DNA of 64,000 nucleotides from Erwinia sp. JUb26. Lineage in GTDB: Bacteria > Pseudomonadota > Gammaproteobacteria > Enterobacterales > Enterobacteriaceae. Below are positions 35,231 through 43,630 of this stretch, piece after piece. The notes under the pieces were generated by a model. That model ran no database searches. It saw nothing but the letters and a program-made list of their open reading frames with translations, and was not told where the DNA came from. Made by a program: the position numbers and the translations under genes. The stretch spans positions 248,001-312,000 of the forward strand of contig NZ_RJVB01000004.1 in assembly GCF_003751505.1 (NCBI RefSeq). Reading direction: 5' to 3'. Every line of letters begins with the position of its first letter. The first letter of the stretch is position 1.

Positions 35231-36696
35231 AACGCGTTCTCCTTTTTCAGCAGGGGCGAGGCATCTACCCACTCGTCGCCCTGCAGTTCTGGGGTGTCGT
35301 ATGCCTGTAAACTGGCGTAATGGCGGGTGACGTCCTCGGCAAACAGCGACGCGGTAATGCCGCGAACCAGGCGCTCGGCTCCGGCGCTGACCGCCGGGAT
35401 ATCACCGGATACCTTGCCGTGCGTCAGCATGGCGGCATCGTTAAAGCAGTAAATCTGGGCAAGCTGCGGGCAGCTTCCCGGTACTTTCTCGCGGAACTCA
35501 AAATCCGGCCCGAGGTCGGGCGCATCCAGCATGCTGGCACGCGGGGTGCCCATTTCCGGCGCGTAGCGGCCGTCAGACCAGCTGCGGATAAACGATGCAA
35601 CGGCGGCGAACTCAGGCCGGCCGTTAAAATCGTTGGCAAAGCCGGTGGCGGCAATCAGGAAATCGTAATGCTTCTCGCCCTGGGTAGTGGTAATCGCCAG
35701 GCCGTCGCCCTCTTCCCGTACCCCCACGATGCCGCAGTTCAGATAGAAATGTGCCTGCGGATGTCGGGAAACGCGCAGCGTGGAGGAGCGCGGCGGCGGC
35801 GTCTGTGAAGCAGAGGTGTAGTCGACAAACTTCCACTTCCAGTCGTCAGGCAGGCGGTGCATGCCGTGGACTACGCCCTGGCTGCCAATGCCGGTCATTT
35901 TATTGATGCGCGGCATTTCAGCGCGGCGGATCAGCATATCTACCGCAGAGGCACCGGCTTCCAGCGCCGTGGCGGCGTTATCCATTGAGGATGCGCCCGC
36001 ACCGATCACCGCCACGTTTTTCCCGCTCAGCGCCGCGAAGTCGATATCGTCAGCGGAGTGTGCCCAGAAGCGGCGATCGACGCCCTGCAGGAAGTCAGGA
36101 ACGGCAGCGCCGCCCAGACCGGATCGTCCGGTGGCCAGCACCAGCCGACGGGTATAAATTCGCGCGGTTTCGGCACCGGTCAGGTCCAGCGCAATCAGGT
36201 CGTCGATTGGCGTGATGGCGGTAATACGAACGTTGTTACGCACCGGCAGATCCAGCACCTGGCGATACCACACCAGATAATCCATCCATTGTGCTTTCGG
36301 GATTTTATCCAGCTCCTGCCAGGCCTCTGCGCCCCACTGGGCGGTGAACCAGGCGCGGAAAGTCAGCTGCGGCAGACCGAGCGCCGGGCCGTGCAGCGTT
36401 TTTGGTGAACGCAGGGTTTCCATGCGGGCGAAGGTGATCCACGGCCCTTCCTGCCCGGCCGGAGCGGCGTCGTAGGCCACCACGTTGCTAATGCCGGTGA
36501 ACAGCAGTTTCGCCGTAGCCGCCAGGCCACACATCCCGGCCCCGATCACCACCACGTCGCGCACGGCTTCACCGTGCAGGGTGCGCGGCGGCACCCAGGA
36601 TTTTGCCGGAAGCTCAAGCAGTTCAAGATCGGATCGGAGCCGCTCTTCCAGAGCCTGCAGGCCGAGTGCCGTTGCTGATGCAGCAGAATGCGTCAT
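35227..36696 (-). CDS. FAD/NAD(P)-dependent flavoprotein monooxygenase
   Basis: Flavoprotein of 489 residues resembling flavin-containing and lysine/ornithine N-monooxygenases. The FAD loop is VVIGAGMCGLAATA (residues 49-62), the NAD(P) loop VIGAGASSMDNAATA (near 230) and a LIAATGFANDF motif near residue 360 matches the ATG-type motif of this class. AGGAAAATAACC precedes the ATG. It is first in an operon with two CMD-fold proteins and an amino-acid-type importer, and has a 9-bp inverted repeat upstream. It probably oxygenates the imported compound at N or S; the substrate is unknown. Confidence 0.85.
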   Translation of the reverse strand: MTHSAASATALGLQALEERLRSDLELLELPAKSWVPPRTLHGEAVRDVVVIGAGMCGLAATAKLLFTGISNVVAYDAAPAGQEGPWITFARMETLRSPKTLHGPALGLPQLTFRAWFTAQWGAEAWQELDKIPKAQWMDYLVWYRQVLDLPVRNNVRITAITPIDDLIALDLTGAETARIYTRRLVLATGRSGLGGAAVPDFLQGVDRRFWAHSADDIDFAALSGKNVAVIGAGASSMDNAATALEAGASAVDMLIRRAEMPRINKMTGIGSQGVVHGMHRLPDDWKWKFVDYTSASQTPPPRSSTLRVSRHPQAHFYLNCGIVGVREEGDGLAITTTQGEKHYDFLIAATGFANDFNGRPEFAAVASFIRSWSDGRYAPEMGTPRASMLDAPDLGPDFEFREKVPGSCPQLAQIYCFNDAAMLTHGKVSGDIPAVSAGAERLVRGITASLFAEDVTRHYASLQAYDTPELQGDEWVDASPLLKKENAL

Positions 36697-36785
36697 GGTT
36701 ATTTTCCTGAATGCTGTCTCCCTCGGGCGGCGGGCAGCCTGCCTGCAAAAGCCCGGAGATCATCATTTTCTATTATTCAAATAAA

Positions 36786-36827
36786 GCATGATTAGGCGCT
36801 AACAATCAGATATTCACATAATCATGC
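36786..36827. promoter_or_regulatory. Inverted repeat upstream of the FAD-monooxygenase operon
   Basis: Perfect arms GCATGATTA (36786-36794) and TAATCATGC (36819-36827) are 24 bp apart, about 90-130 bp upstream of the monooxygenase start. Position and symmetry suit a regulator site, perhaps for the adjacent LysR protein. Confidence 0.5.
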
Positions 36828-36986
36828 GCAATGTTCGGATAATCCTCTGCACCATGATTTGTGTCAAGAAAGTGCTTACATTTCGAACGACGGATTTCTT
36901 ATATCTTATGCCGAAATTGATATATAGGCGGAATGCGGAAGGGAAGAATAACGGCGCCTTCCTCAGGTAAACGCGCCGTTTACCCG

Positions 36987-37949
36987 TCAACTGTCCTGAT
37001 TGATCAGCCGCATCACGCGCGGGTGCTCAGCGGCAGGCAGCTGCTGGAAGCCGGGCAGCAGCGTGGCGGCCGCCGCAGCCAGCGCGCTGACCAGCGACTG
37101 TGCGGCGCTGGAAAGCGGTCTCCCCTGCGGGGTGATCACACCGAAGAAATAGGGGATCTCCTCCTCCAGCGGGCGGATGATGACGCCCGCTAGCGGCATG
37201 CCCCAGGCGGTAACCGGCTCAAGTATCGCTACGCCCAGCCCAGCGCGCACGCAGGATAGAATATTGGCGGAGGAGTTAGTTTCGATGGTTTCGTGCAGCG
37301 GCGTTTTCAGTTTTTTAAGCGCTTTTTCAAAGCGGCCGCGCAGGCGCAGTGGGTTCCACGGCGCAATCAGCCGCCGCCCGGCCAGATCGCTAAGCGTGAC
37401 CTGCTCCTGCGCCGCCAGCGGGTCGTCCTGCGGCAGTGCCACCGCGCAGCGCGACTGGCCGATCCAGTGCAGTTCCACCGCGTGATGCTCCAGCGGCAGG
37501 CTGCACAGGGCAATGTCCGCTTCGCCGGAGATCACCGCGTGCGCCGTGTGCTCGGCGGATTCACTGATAATCTGCACCTTGTTCTGCAGGCTCAGCGAGG
37601 CCAGCGCCAGCGGCAGCAGCCCCGCCGCCAGGGCGGGCGTGGCGGCGATATGCAGCGGGCGATGCTGCTGACTGCCAATTTCCTGCGCCCGCAGGCGGAT
37701 CTGCTGTAGCGACAGCAGCGCTTTTTGCACGTACTGATGCAGCTGTAGCGCTTCCGACGTGGGGTGGATGCGCGGCCCGTTGCGAATAAACAGCGGATAG
37801 CCCAGCGACTGCTCCAGATCCTGAATCAGCCTTGAAACAGCGGGCTGTGAGCGATCCAGCGCTTTCGCCGCCGCCGTCACGCTCCCGGCGGAGATCACCG
37901 CGGCAAAGGCCTCAAGCTGTTTTAAATCCAAATCCTGCAGTGGCGTCAC
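36987..37949 (-). CDS. LysR-type transcriptional regulator
   Basis: LysR regulator of 320 residues. The winged helix-turn-helix is near the N-terminus (LEAFAAVISAGSVTAAAKALDRSQPAVSRLIQDLE), followed by a linker helix and a periplasmic-binding-like effector domain (about 95-300). The best start is the GTG at 37949 (VTPLQDLDLKQLE) behind AGGAATAAAGCC; earlier in-frame starts are unsupported. It lies on the same strand and 290 bp before the FAD-monooxygenase operon, so it likely controls that operon. The effector is unknown. Confidence 0.88.
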   Translation of the reverse strand: MTPLQDLDLKQLEAFAAVISAGSVTAAAKALDRSQPAVSRLIQDLEQSLGYPLFIRNGPRIHPTSEALQLHQYVQKALLSLQQIRLRAQEIGSQQHRPLHIAATPALAAGLLPLALASLSLQNKVQIISESAEHTAHAVISGEADIALCSLPLEHHAVELHWIGQSRCAVALPQDDPLAAQEQVTLSDLAGRRLIAPWNPLRLRGRFEKALKKLKTPLHETIETNSSANILSCVRAGLGVAILEPVTAWGMPLAGVIIRPLEEEIPYFFGVITPQGRPLSSAAQSLVSALAAAAATLLPGFQQLPAAEHPRVMRLINQDS

Positions 37950-37953
37950 GGCT

Positions 37954-38046
37954 TTATTCCTGTGCTGATTGGGTTTCGGCCAGCAGCGTATCAATCACCG
38001 GCGCGTTGGCAAAGCCGCCCTTCAGCGCGGCAACGATTGCGGTAAG
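37954..38046 (-). pseudogene. Possible C-terminal gene remnant
   Basis: A short open stretch of about 30 codons ends seven bases before the lysR start codon. It reads LTAIVAALKGGFANAPVID and then TLLAETQSAQE before a stop, and is closed upstream by a TAG. The composition looks protein-coding and the ALKGGFA segment loosely recalls beta-hydroxyacid dehydrogenase C-termini. No start codon or ribosome site fits, so it may be the surviving tail of a deleted gene. Low certainty. Confidence 0.3.
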
Positions 38047-38280
38047 CTAATTTCCCTGCTCATGGCAGGTTAACGCTGACCGGAGCACATCTTGCGTTAT
38101 CCCGCTATCGGTTTCAAGATGACGATCGGCGCGCAGGCACGACCGTTGTAATTCCGCAGGACAGCCGCGCAGGGCATCCGGATCCGTCCTGTAAGAAGGC
38201 CGCGATAACATCGCGGCAGCGGAAGGAATAAGATTTTGTGATGACTGATTTCCCCACGGTTTCGCAGGGAACTCAGTTAA
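38047..38280. other. Intergenic region between HPP gene and lysR remnant
   Basis: No gene is supported. It contains a hairpin at 38199-38217 and a CAGGAC/GTCCTG dyad near 38156-38192. The full gap from lysR to the HPP gene (37950-38280) therefore holds the remnant, a terminator-like hairpin and probably the lysR promoter. Confidence 0.5.
38199..38217 (-). terminator. Hairpin downstream of the HPP gene
   Basis: Perfect stem GCCGCGAT/ATCGCGGC with a 3-base loop about 65 bp after the HPP stop on the minus strand, followed by CTTCTT. The T tract is weak, so the terminator role is probable but not certain. Confidence 0.5.
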
Positions 38281-39012
38281 CTACGCGGTTGTACGACTGA
38301 ACTGCCGACGTTCAGCAATTTTCTCGGCGTGCAGCAGCACTTCCTGCAGGTCGCCTTCATCGATATCCAGCAGCTGGCCTGCCAGCAGCGCCTCGTGCAG
38401 ATCGTCACGGGTGATCGAGACGGTGATGGCAACCGGCGGCGGCGCGGGTTCTGCTGCACCCAGCGGATGCGGATAGCGGCGCCCGGCCAGGTTATTAAAC
38501 ACAATGGCCAGCAGCGCCAGCGACACCGAATTCAGCAGAACCGGGGTAAACGCAAACTCATAGCCCGTACTGTGGATGCCCGGCCCGCCGAGTACGGCGG
38601 TCAGCGCCACGGCTCCACCAGGCGGATGCAGACAGCGCAGCTTAAACATCAGCGCAATTGCCAGGCACGCCGCCACACCACAGGCAATGGCCGGGTTGTC
38701 GATCCACATCCCGACGGTCACCCCGGTCAGGGCGGAGATAAAATTACCGCCAACGATCGACCACGGCTGGGCCAGCGGGCTGTTGGGCACGCCAAATAAT
38801 AAAACGGCCGAGGCCCCCACCGGGGCGACAAACCACAAGTTAACCTCACCCAGCACCCAGTGGCTGAACAGGCTGGTGATCGCCAGCCCGATACCGGCAC
38901 CGATACTGGCAAGAACCATCTGCTTTCTGGCAACTGCCAGCGGGTGGGGTTTCAGGCGGCCGAAGAAAATTCGAACCTTCGCGAGAAGATTATCTGGAGG
39001 GGTGTGATTCAT
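38281..39012 (-). CDS. HPP-family inner-membrane protein
   Basis: Membrane protein of the HPP family, 243 residues. The name-giving motif LHPPGGAVALTA is at about residues 130-141, and roughly four to five membrane segments lie between residues 30 and 180, including APVGASAVLLFGVPNSPLAQPW, a strongly conserved stretch. The short C-terminal cytoplasmic tail lacks CBS domains found in longer relatives. Plant and cyanobacterial homologues are linked to nitrite transport; no role is shown for this type. It is monocistronic. Confidence 0.85.
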   Translation of the reverse strand: MNHTPPDNLLAKVRIFFGRLKPHPLAVARKQMVLASIGAGIGLAITSLFSHWVLGEVNLWFVAPVGASAVLLFGVPNSPLAQPWSIVGGNFISALTGVTVGMWIDNPAIACGVAACLAIALMFKLRCLHPPGGAVALTAVLGGPGIHSTGYEFAFTPVLLNSVSLALLAIVFNNLAGRRYPHPLGAAEPAPPPVAITVSITRDDLHEALLAGQLLDIDEGDLQEVLLHAEKIAERRQFSRTTA

Positions 39013-39188
39013 AGCGCAGGTGACTAATCCATAGAAAATTCTTATATTATGAGCGGGCGATTCTCCTCCGATTACGCCCCGCAGACAACCTGCAAAAAAG
39101 TAAGGTTATTCATATTCAACCGACCGTTTTTCGGCTACGGTATTTTTTTATCTTTATAAAATCGCTGTGTTATTTTCAAGGAGCTGTA

Positions 39189-39596
39189 ATGCGTCGTTTC
39201 GTACTGAAGGGATTTATGCTGATGTTAGTGGGTTCTTTGGCCGCCTGCAGTCAGTGCACGGATAGCGTCACCGCCCATACCAAAAGTTATGTTTTTAAAT
39301 CCAAAAGCGACTTTGACCCCAACTATACCACCCAGATTTCCGGCACCATCCAGCTGATGAAGCCGGTTTTTAAAGCGTATCATGACGACGGTATAAAGGA
39401 TCGTCAGGCGGGAATCTCGCGTGAGGTGGCGTTGCAGAAAGTGGACAACTTCAAAAAAGAAAAAGCCTCAGAAAAGATGGAAAGCCAGCACACCTTTATT
39501 AACAGCAGCTATGCCAGCACGCTGAGTGACAAGCAGCGGGCGCTGTTTATCAACGAGGCGATGGGTGCCTATCTGGACGGTTTTGACGGGCGCTGA
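39189..39596 (+). CDS. Exc2-family lipoprotein
   Basis: Small lipoprotein of 135 residues with signal MRRFVLKGFMLMLVGSLAAC and lipobox LAAC (C20). The mature part is charged and mostly helical, with YHDDGIKDRQAGISREVA and the C-terminal FINEAMGAYLDGFDGR. It resembles Exc2 (entry-exclusion-like) lipoproteins known from colicin plasmids and enterobacterial chromosomes; the chromosomal function is unknown. CAAGGAG lies before the ATG. It is alone between divergent HPP and convergent COG0523 genes. Confidence 0.8.
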   Translation: MRRFVLKGFMLMLVGSLAACSQCTDSVTAHTKSYVFKSKSDFDPNYTTQISGTIQLMKPVFKAYHDDGIKDRQAGISREVALQKVDNFKKEKASEKMESQHTFINSSYASTLSDKQRALFINEAMGAYLDGFDGR

Positions 39597-39614
39597 TCGA
39601 AACCACTGCGGTGC

Positions 39615-39646
39615 CGGGGCCAGATCCACCGATTCATCTGGCCCCG
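39615..39646. terminator. Hairpin between convergent genes
   Basis: A perfect 11-bp stem (CGGGGCCAGAT/ATCTGGCCCCG) with a 10-base loop lies between the convergent Exc2 and GTPase genes. No clear T tract follows, so it is a terminator-like hairpin. Confidence 0.5.
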
Positions 39647-39690
39647 ACGAGCCGCATTTAGCCAGCGGCTCATTACCCTGAAATTGAAGG

Positions 39691-40911
<1,221 letters not shown>

Positions 40912-40974
40912 AGTGACATCCTCAGGTGCGTTAACGCGGAGATGAACGGGCGTTAAACCGTATCCCTTATGGGG

Positions 40975-41002
40975 TAATTGTTATGTTATAACATAACAAT
41001 TA
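40975..41002. promoter_or_regulatory. Zur-box palindrome
   Basis: A perfect 28-bp palindrome built around GTTATGTTATAACATAAC lies just upstream of the COG0523 GTPase gene. The GTTATnnTATAAC core matches enterobacterial Zur sites, and COG0523 genes are classic Zur targets. Derepression by zinc shortage is inferred. Confidence 0.85.
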
Positions 41003-41139
41003 TGGAAGTCATCTGTTTATCGAAAAATGCCCAGTGCAGGGATTTGTCGGGACTGCATGGTGTACATTGTATGTCCTGAATTTCTATGAATCTCAGTGAT
41101 GCGAAAAAACGGACTGGGTGGGGAAAATGAGGTGCAAAA

Positions 41140-41325
41140 ATGAATTTTTTTGAAGAACTGAAAACCTCTCTGGAAGGGGCCGTAGAAATAAAAAAAGGTA
41201 ACAAAGCACCATCTGCCGTTACCCGATACGATATTGCAGATGTTCGTGCTACTGCACGGGTCAGTGGGCTAAAAGGGGGAAGGAACAATCTACTGAGCAA
41301 GCATAAACAGGCCGTAGGTGTATGA
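41140..41325 (+). pseudogene. Truncated HigA/MqsA-type antitoxin remnant
   Basis: The first ~35 residues (MNFFEELKTSLEGAVEIKKG then NKAPSAVTRYDIADVRA) match the start of a common XRE-type antitoxin family. The expected DNA-binding helix-turn-helix (usually ...SQ.EFA..LGVS...) is missing; instead the frame runs into unrelated ATARVSGLKGGRNN and stops at 61 residues. No toxin gene is adjacent. Most likely the remains of a toxin–antitoxin locus at the edge of the AT-rich island. A working short regulator is less likely. Confidence 0.55.
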
Positions 41326-41474
41326 TGTTTGGAATTCGAGATAGAGGAGTCTACATAGTTTTATCAATATATAAATTGATAAAGGTGTTGAGTTGCGCGC
41401 GGATACAGAAAATTTTTATCTAGGCCATACATAGCTTATGAGAGTTAAAGGGAAATCAACTAAGGGATGCTGTT

Positions 41475-42167
41475 ATGTACTATAGTGATGCAATTGTCAG
41501 TAAAATGATAAGTGATGATATTCTTGCCAAAAAACTGGATAATGCGCTTGTCGGTGTTAAAGACCAGGTTTTCGAACAGGCCGCCAGAATTCAGGATGGC
41601 ACCACCAGAATGGCTTATTATCTGTCTTGCTTTACTGATAATTATCACGATGTTTGCTCAAAATTAAAAAAAGAGGATGTGCGTTTTTTTGAAGCATTTT
41701 ATCATCTGGTTAAGTATCGGAGGATGATTTCAGAACTCATCCAAATATATATCGAGTTGATTTTAAAAAACAGAATCCCGCAACAATTGGAACATATTAA
41801 ACGCTTATTGATGAAAGTGAATGTAAATATATCATCCAGTTCTTTAACTACTCAATCATTTGCTTTGGGTGTTACTAGTGCAATATGTCTTGGTTCGAAT
41901 GTAAGTGATGGAATTGTCAGGAAGATGAGTAAAGTCTCCGGTCTATCTGTTGCAGCCGTAAACTTTTATGGCTATATTCAGCAAGCGGCCGAAAGTGCCG
42001 AGCGGTTACAGATCATGCATCCAGGTTATTATCAGGAGTTATATGTCAGAAAGTTGGAGATGATGTATTTCCTTGTTGAACCCGTTTTCATGAAGGCGCA
42101 TTTTTTCATGGCTAACCTTTCATCAGACGATGATATTGCCAATGCAATATTTCGGATGACCAGGTAA
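41475..42167 (+). CDS. Hypothetical protein upstream of orphan Hcp
   Basis: Protein of 230 residues that I do not recognise. It begins MYYSDAIVSKMISDDILAKK, is largely helical, and has a moderately hydrophobic stretch in the middle (LTTQSFALGVTSAICLGSNV) that could touch a membrane. There is no signal peptide. AAGGG lies 9 bases before the ATG. It is followed after 5 bp by a 61-residue membrane protein and then hcp. The segment is AT-rich and uses AT-ending codons unlike its neighbours, suggesting transfer. Placement next to hcp suggests a link to type VI secretion, such as immunity or adaptor; this is inference. Confidence 0.65.
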   Translation: MYYSDAIVSKMISDDILAKKLDNALVGVKDQVFEQAARIQDGTTRMAYYLSCFTDNYHDVCSKLKKEDVRFFEAFYHLVKYRRMISELIQIYIELILKNRIPQQLEHIKRLLMKVNVNISSSSLTTQSFALGVTSAICLGSNVSDGIVRKMSKVSGLSVAAVNFYGYIQQAAESAERLQIMHPGYYQELYVRKLEMMYFLVEPVFMKAHFFMANLSSDDDIANAIFRMTR

Positions 42168-42172
42168 ATAGT

Positions 42173-42358
42173 ATGATTAATTTTTTCAAAAAGTGGTTAA
42201 AAAACCAATTATCATTTTTTCTTTGGGTATACATTCCAGTAATATTAACTGTAATTTTCGGCGTTTTCATGGCTCACTTCCTCCCCAATATTGCAATGCA
42301 GGCAATAGGGGTTTTCTTTGTCTTAATGTTAGTTGCTGTTTTTTGTTACTCTCGATAA
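42173..42358 (+). CDS. Small two-helix membrane protein
   Basis: A 61-residue protein with an amphipathic basic start (MINFFKKWLKNQ) and two hydrophobic segments (about 13-36 and 40-58). It begins 5 bp after the 230-residue gene and ends 18 bp before hcp. The ribosome site is weak, so translation is probably coupled to the gene upstream. I know no family with certainty. Could be an immunity-type membrane protein or an accessory to Hcp. Confidence 0.6.
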   Translation: MINFFKKWLKNQLSFFLWVYIPVILTVIFGVFMAHFLPNIAMQAIGVFFVLMLVAVFCYSR

Positions 42359-42376
42359 ATTTATAAGGATATTAAA

Positions 42377-42856
42377 ATGTCAACTCCAGCTCATATTTGG
42401 TTAACAGATAAAAATGGATCACAAGTTGTCGGAGGGTGTTTAATGCCAGAACGAATTGGTTCAATTGAATTAAAATCGGTTATGCACAGTGTTTCTATAC
42501 CTGTATCTCCTAACACAGGAAAACTTACTGGCGCAAGAATTCATTCACCTATAGCTGTGCAAAAAGAATTTGACAAAACCACACCAATTCTTTTTCGCGC
42601 ACTATGTGAAGGACGAACATTTAAATCGGCGACAATAAAAATGTATCGGATTTTGGATGCTGGGATTGAAAGCGAGTATTTCAATATTTTTCTGGAGAAT
42701 GTTAAGATCACAACAATCTCGCCGTATTTATATCCAAATGGAATGACAAGTACGCACATGGAAAATATTGAGTTACGTTATGAAACTATTACCTGGAAGT
42801 ATACGGAAGGTAATGTTCTATACCGAGACACATGGAATGAATATGCTACAGCGTAA
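42377..42856 (+). CDS. hcp: Hcp-family type VI secretion protein (orphan)
   Basis: Hcp tube protein, 159 residues, the usual length. Recognised by the hallmark order of the family: N-terminal IWLTDKNGSQVVGG, then a GSIELKSVMHSVSIPV stretch, HSPIAVQKEFDKTTPILFRALCEG, and the C-terminal ENIELRYETITWKYTEGN. AAGGATATT precedes the ATG. No other type VI genes (tss, vgrG, clpV) are in the window, so it is an orphan copy serving a machine encoded elsewhere. The region is AT-rich. No toxin extension is fused to it. Confidence 0.9.
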   Translation: MSTPAHIWLTDKNGSQVVGGCLMPERIGSIELKSVMHSVSIPVSPNTGKLTGARIHSPIAVQKEFDKTTPILFRALCEGRTFKSATIKMYRILDAGIESEYFNIFLENVKITTISPYLYPNGMTSTHMENIELRYETITWKYTEGNVLYRDTWNEYATA

Positions 42857-42897
42857 GGGAAGATAAAAGCGTTTGACAGGCTGAGTTTAAGCCCGCG

Positions 42898-43491
42898 TTA
42901 GCGGGCACGTTTAGCCAGTAAACCCCGCAGCAGCAGCGTCAGCGCTTCGGAACTCTGCGCCAGGCGGGCATCACTCTCTTCTCCTTCGGCGATCCAGAAT
43001 GCGGCTTCGGCCAGACTGCCGTAAATCAGTGATGCCAGCGCCTGCGGATTTGCTTCGGCTATCACGCCCTGGTCAATCAGTTGGCCAATCAGCCGCTGCA
43101 TGGCATCAACGCAGTGTCGCTGCGATTCCTGCGACTGCCCCCCAAGCACGGAACGGGCATCGCGCAGAACGATGCGCTGATATTCAGGTTCCAGCGCCAT
43201 GGTCAGATAGGCATTGCAGCGATGGGTAAATCCCTGCCAGCCGTCTTCAGCCGTACTGGAAATCGCCTCCAGCCTTGCATCCATTTCTGCATCAATCTGC
43301 TCCACCACCGCTGCCAGCAGTCCCTTTTTATCGCCGAAATGATGATAAAGCGCCCCCCGGGTCAGCCCCGCTTGCCCGGTAAGATCGTCCATCACCGTTT
43401 CGGCATAGCCGACCTCACTAAACACCTTCCGTGCCGTTGATATCAGCGCGGCGCGGGTTTCTTCCATCTCTGCGCGGGTACGTCGCACCAT
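42898..43491 (-). CDS. TetR/AcrR-family regulator of the adjacent MFS gene
   Basis: TetR-family repressor, 197 residues. The N-terminal helix-turn-helix is in TVMDDLTGQAGLTRGALYHHF (about 32-52), a classic TetR stretch, and the C-terminal domain (about 60-197) should bind ligand. It is divergent from an MFS exporter, with two near-identical 15-bp palindromes between them, so it likely represses both. This is the typical arrangement for efflux control. Ligand unknown. Confidence 0.9.
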   Translation of the reverse strand: MVRRTRAEMEETRAALISTARKVFSEVGYAETVMDDLTGQAGLTRGALYHHFGDKKGLLAAVVEQIDAEMDARLEAISSTAEDGWQGFTHRCNAYLTMALEPEYQRIVLRDARSVLGGQSQESQRHCVDAMQRLIGQLIDQGVIAEANPQALASLIYGSLAEAAFWIAEGEESDARLAQSSEALTLLLRGLLAKRAR

Positions 43492-43533
43492 AATCCCCTT
43501 CCTCTGCTAATGCTAACGAGTTTTGATTGTTTA

Positions 43534-43548
43534 CATACGTTACGTATG
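43534..43548. promoter_or_regulatory. TetR-type operator 1
   Basis: CATACGTTACGTATG is a near-perfect palindrome in the TetR/MFS divergent region, about 43 bp from the TetR start. It pairs with a second copy 29 bp away, roughly three helical turns. Confidence 0.75.
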
Positions 43549-43562
43549 AATATATGATTTTT

Positions 43563-43577
43563 CATACGCCACGTATG
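43563..43577. promoter_or_regulatory. TetR-type operator 2
   Basis: CATACGCCACGTATG has the same outer arms (CATACG/CGTATG) as operator 1 with a changed centre. Its position before the MFS gene fits repression of that gene. Confidence 0.75.
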
Positions 43578-43630
43578 TATTATGTCTGCAGCCGTTTTTC
43601 GTGGCAAGCGGATGCGTTATGGAGAAGGAA

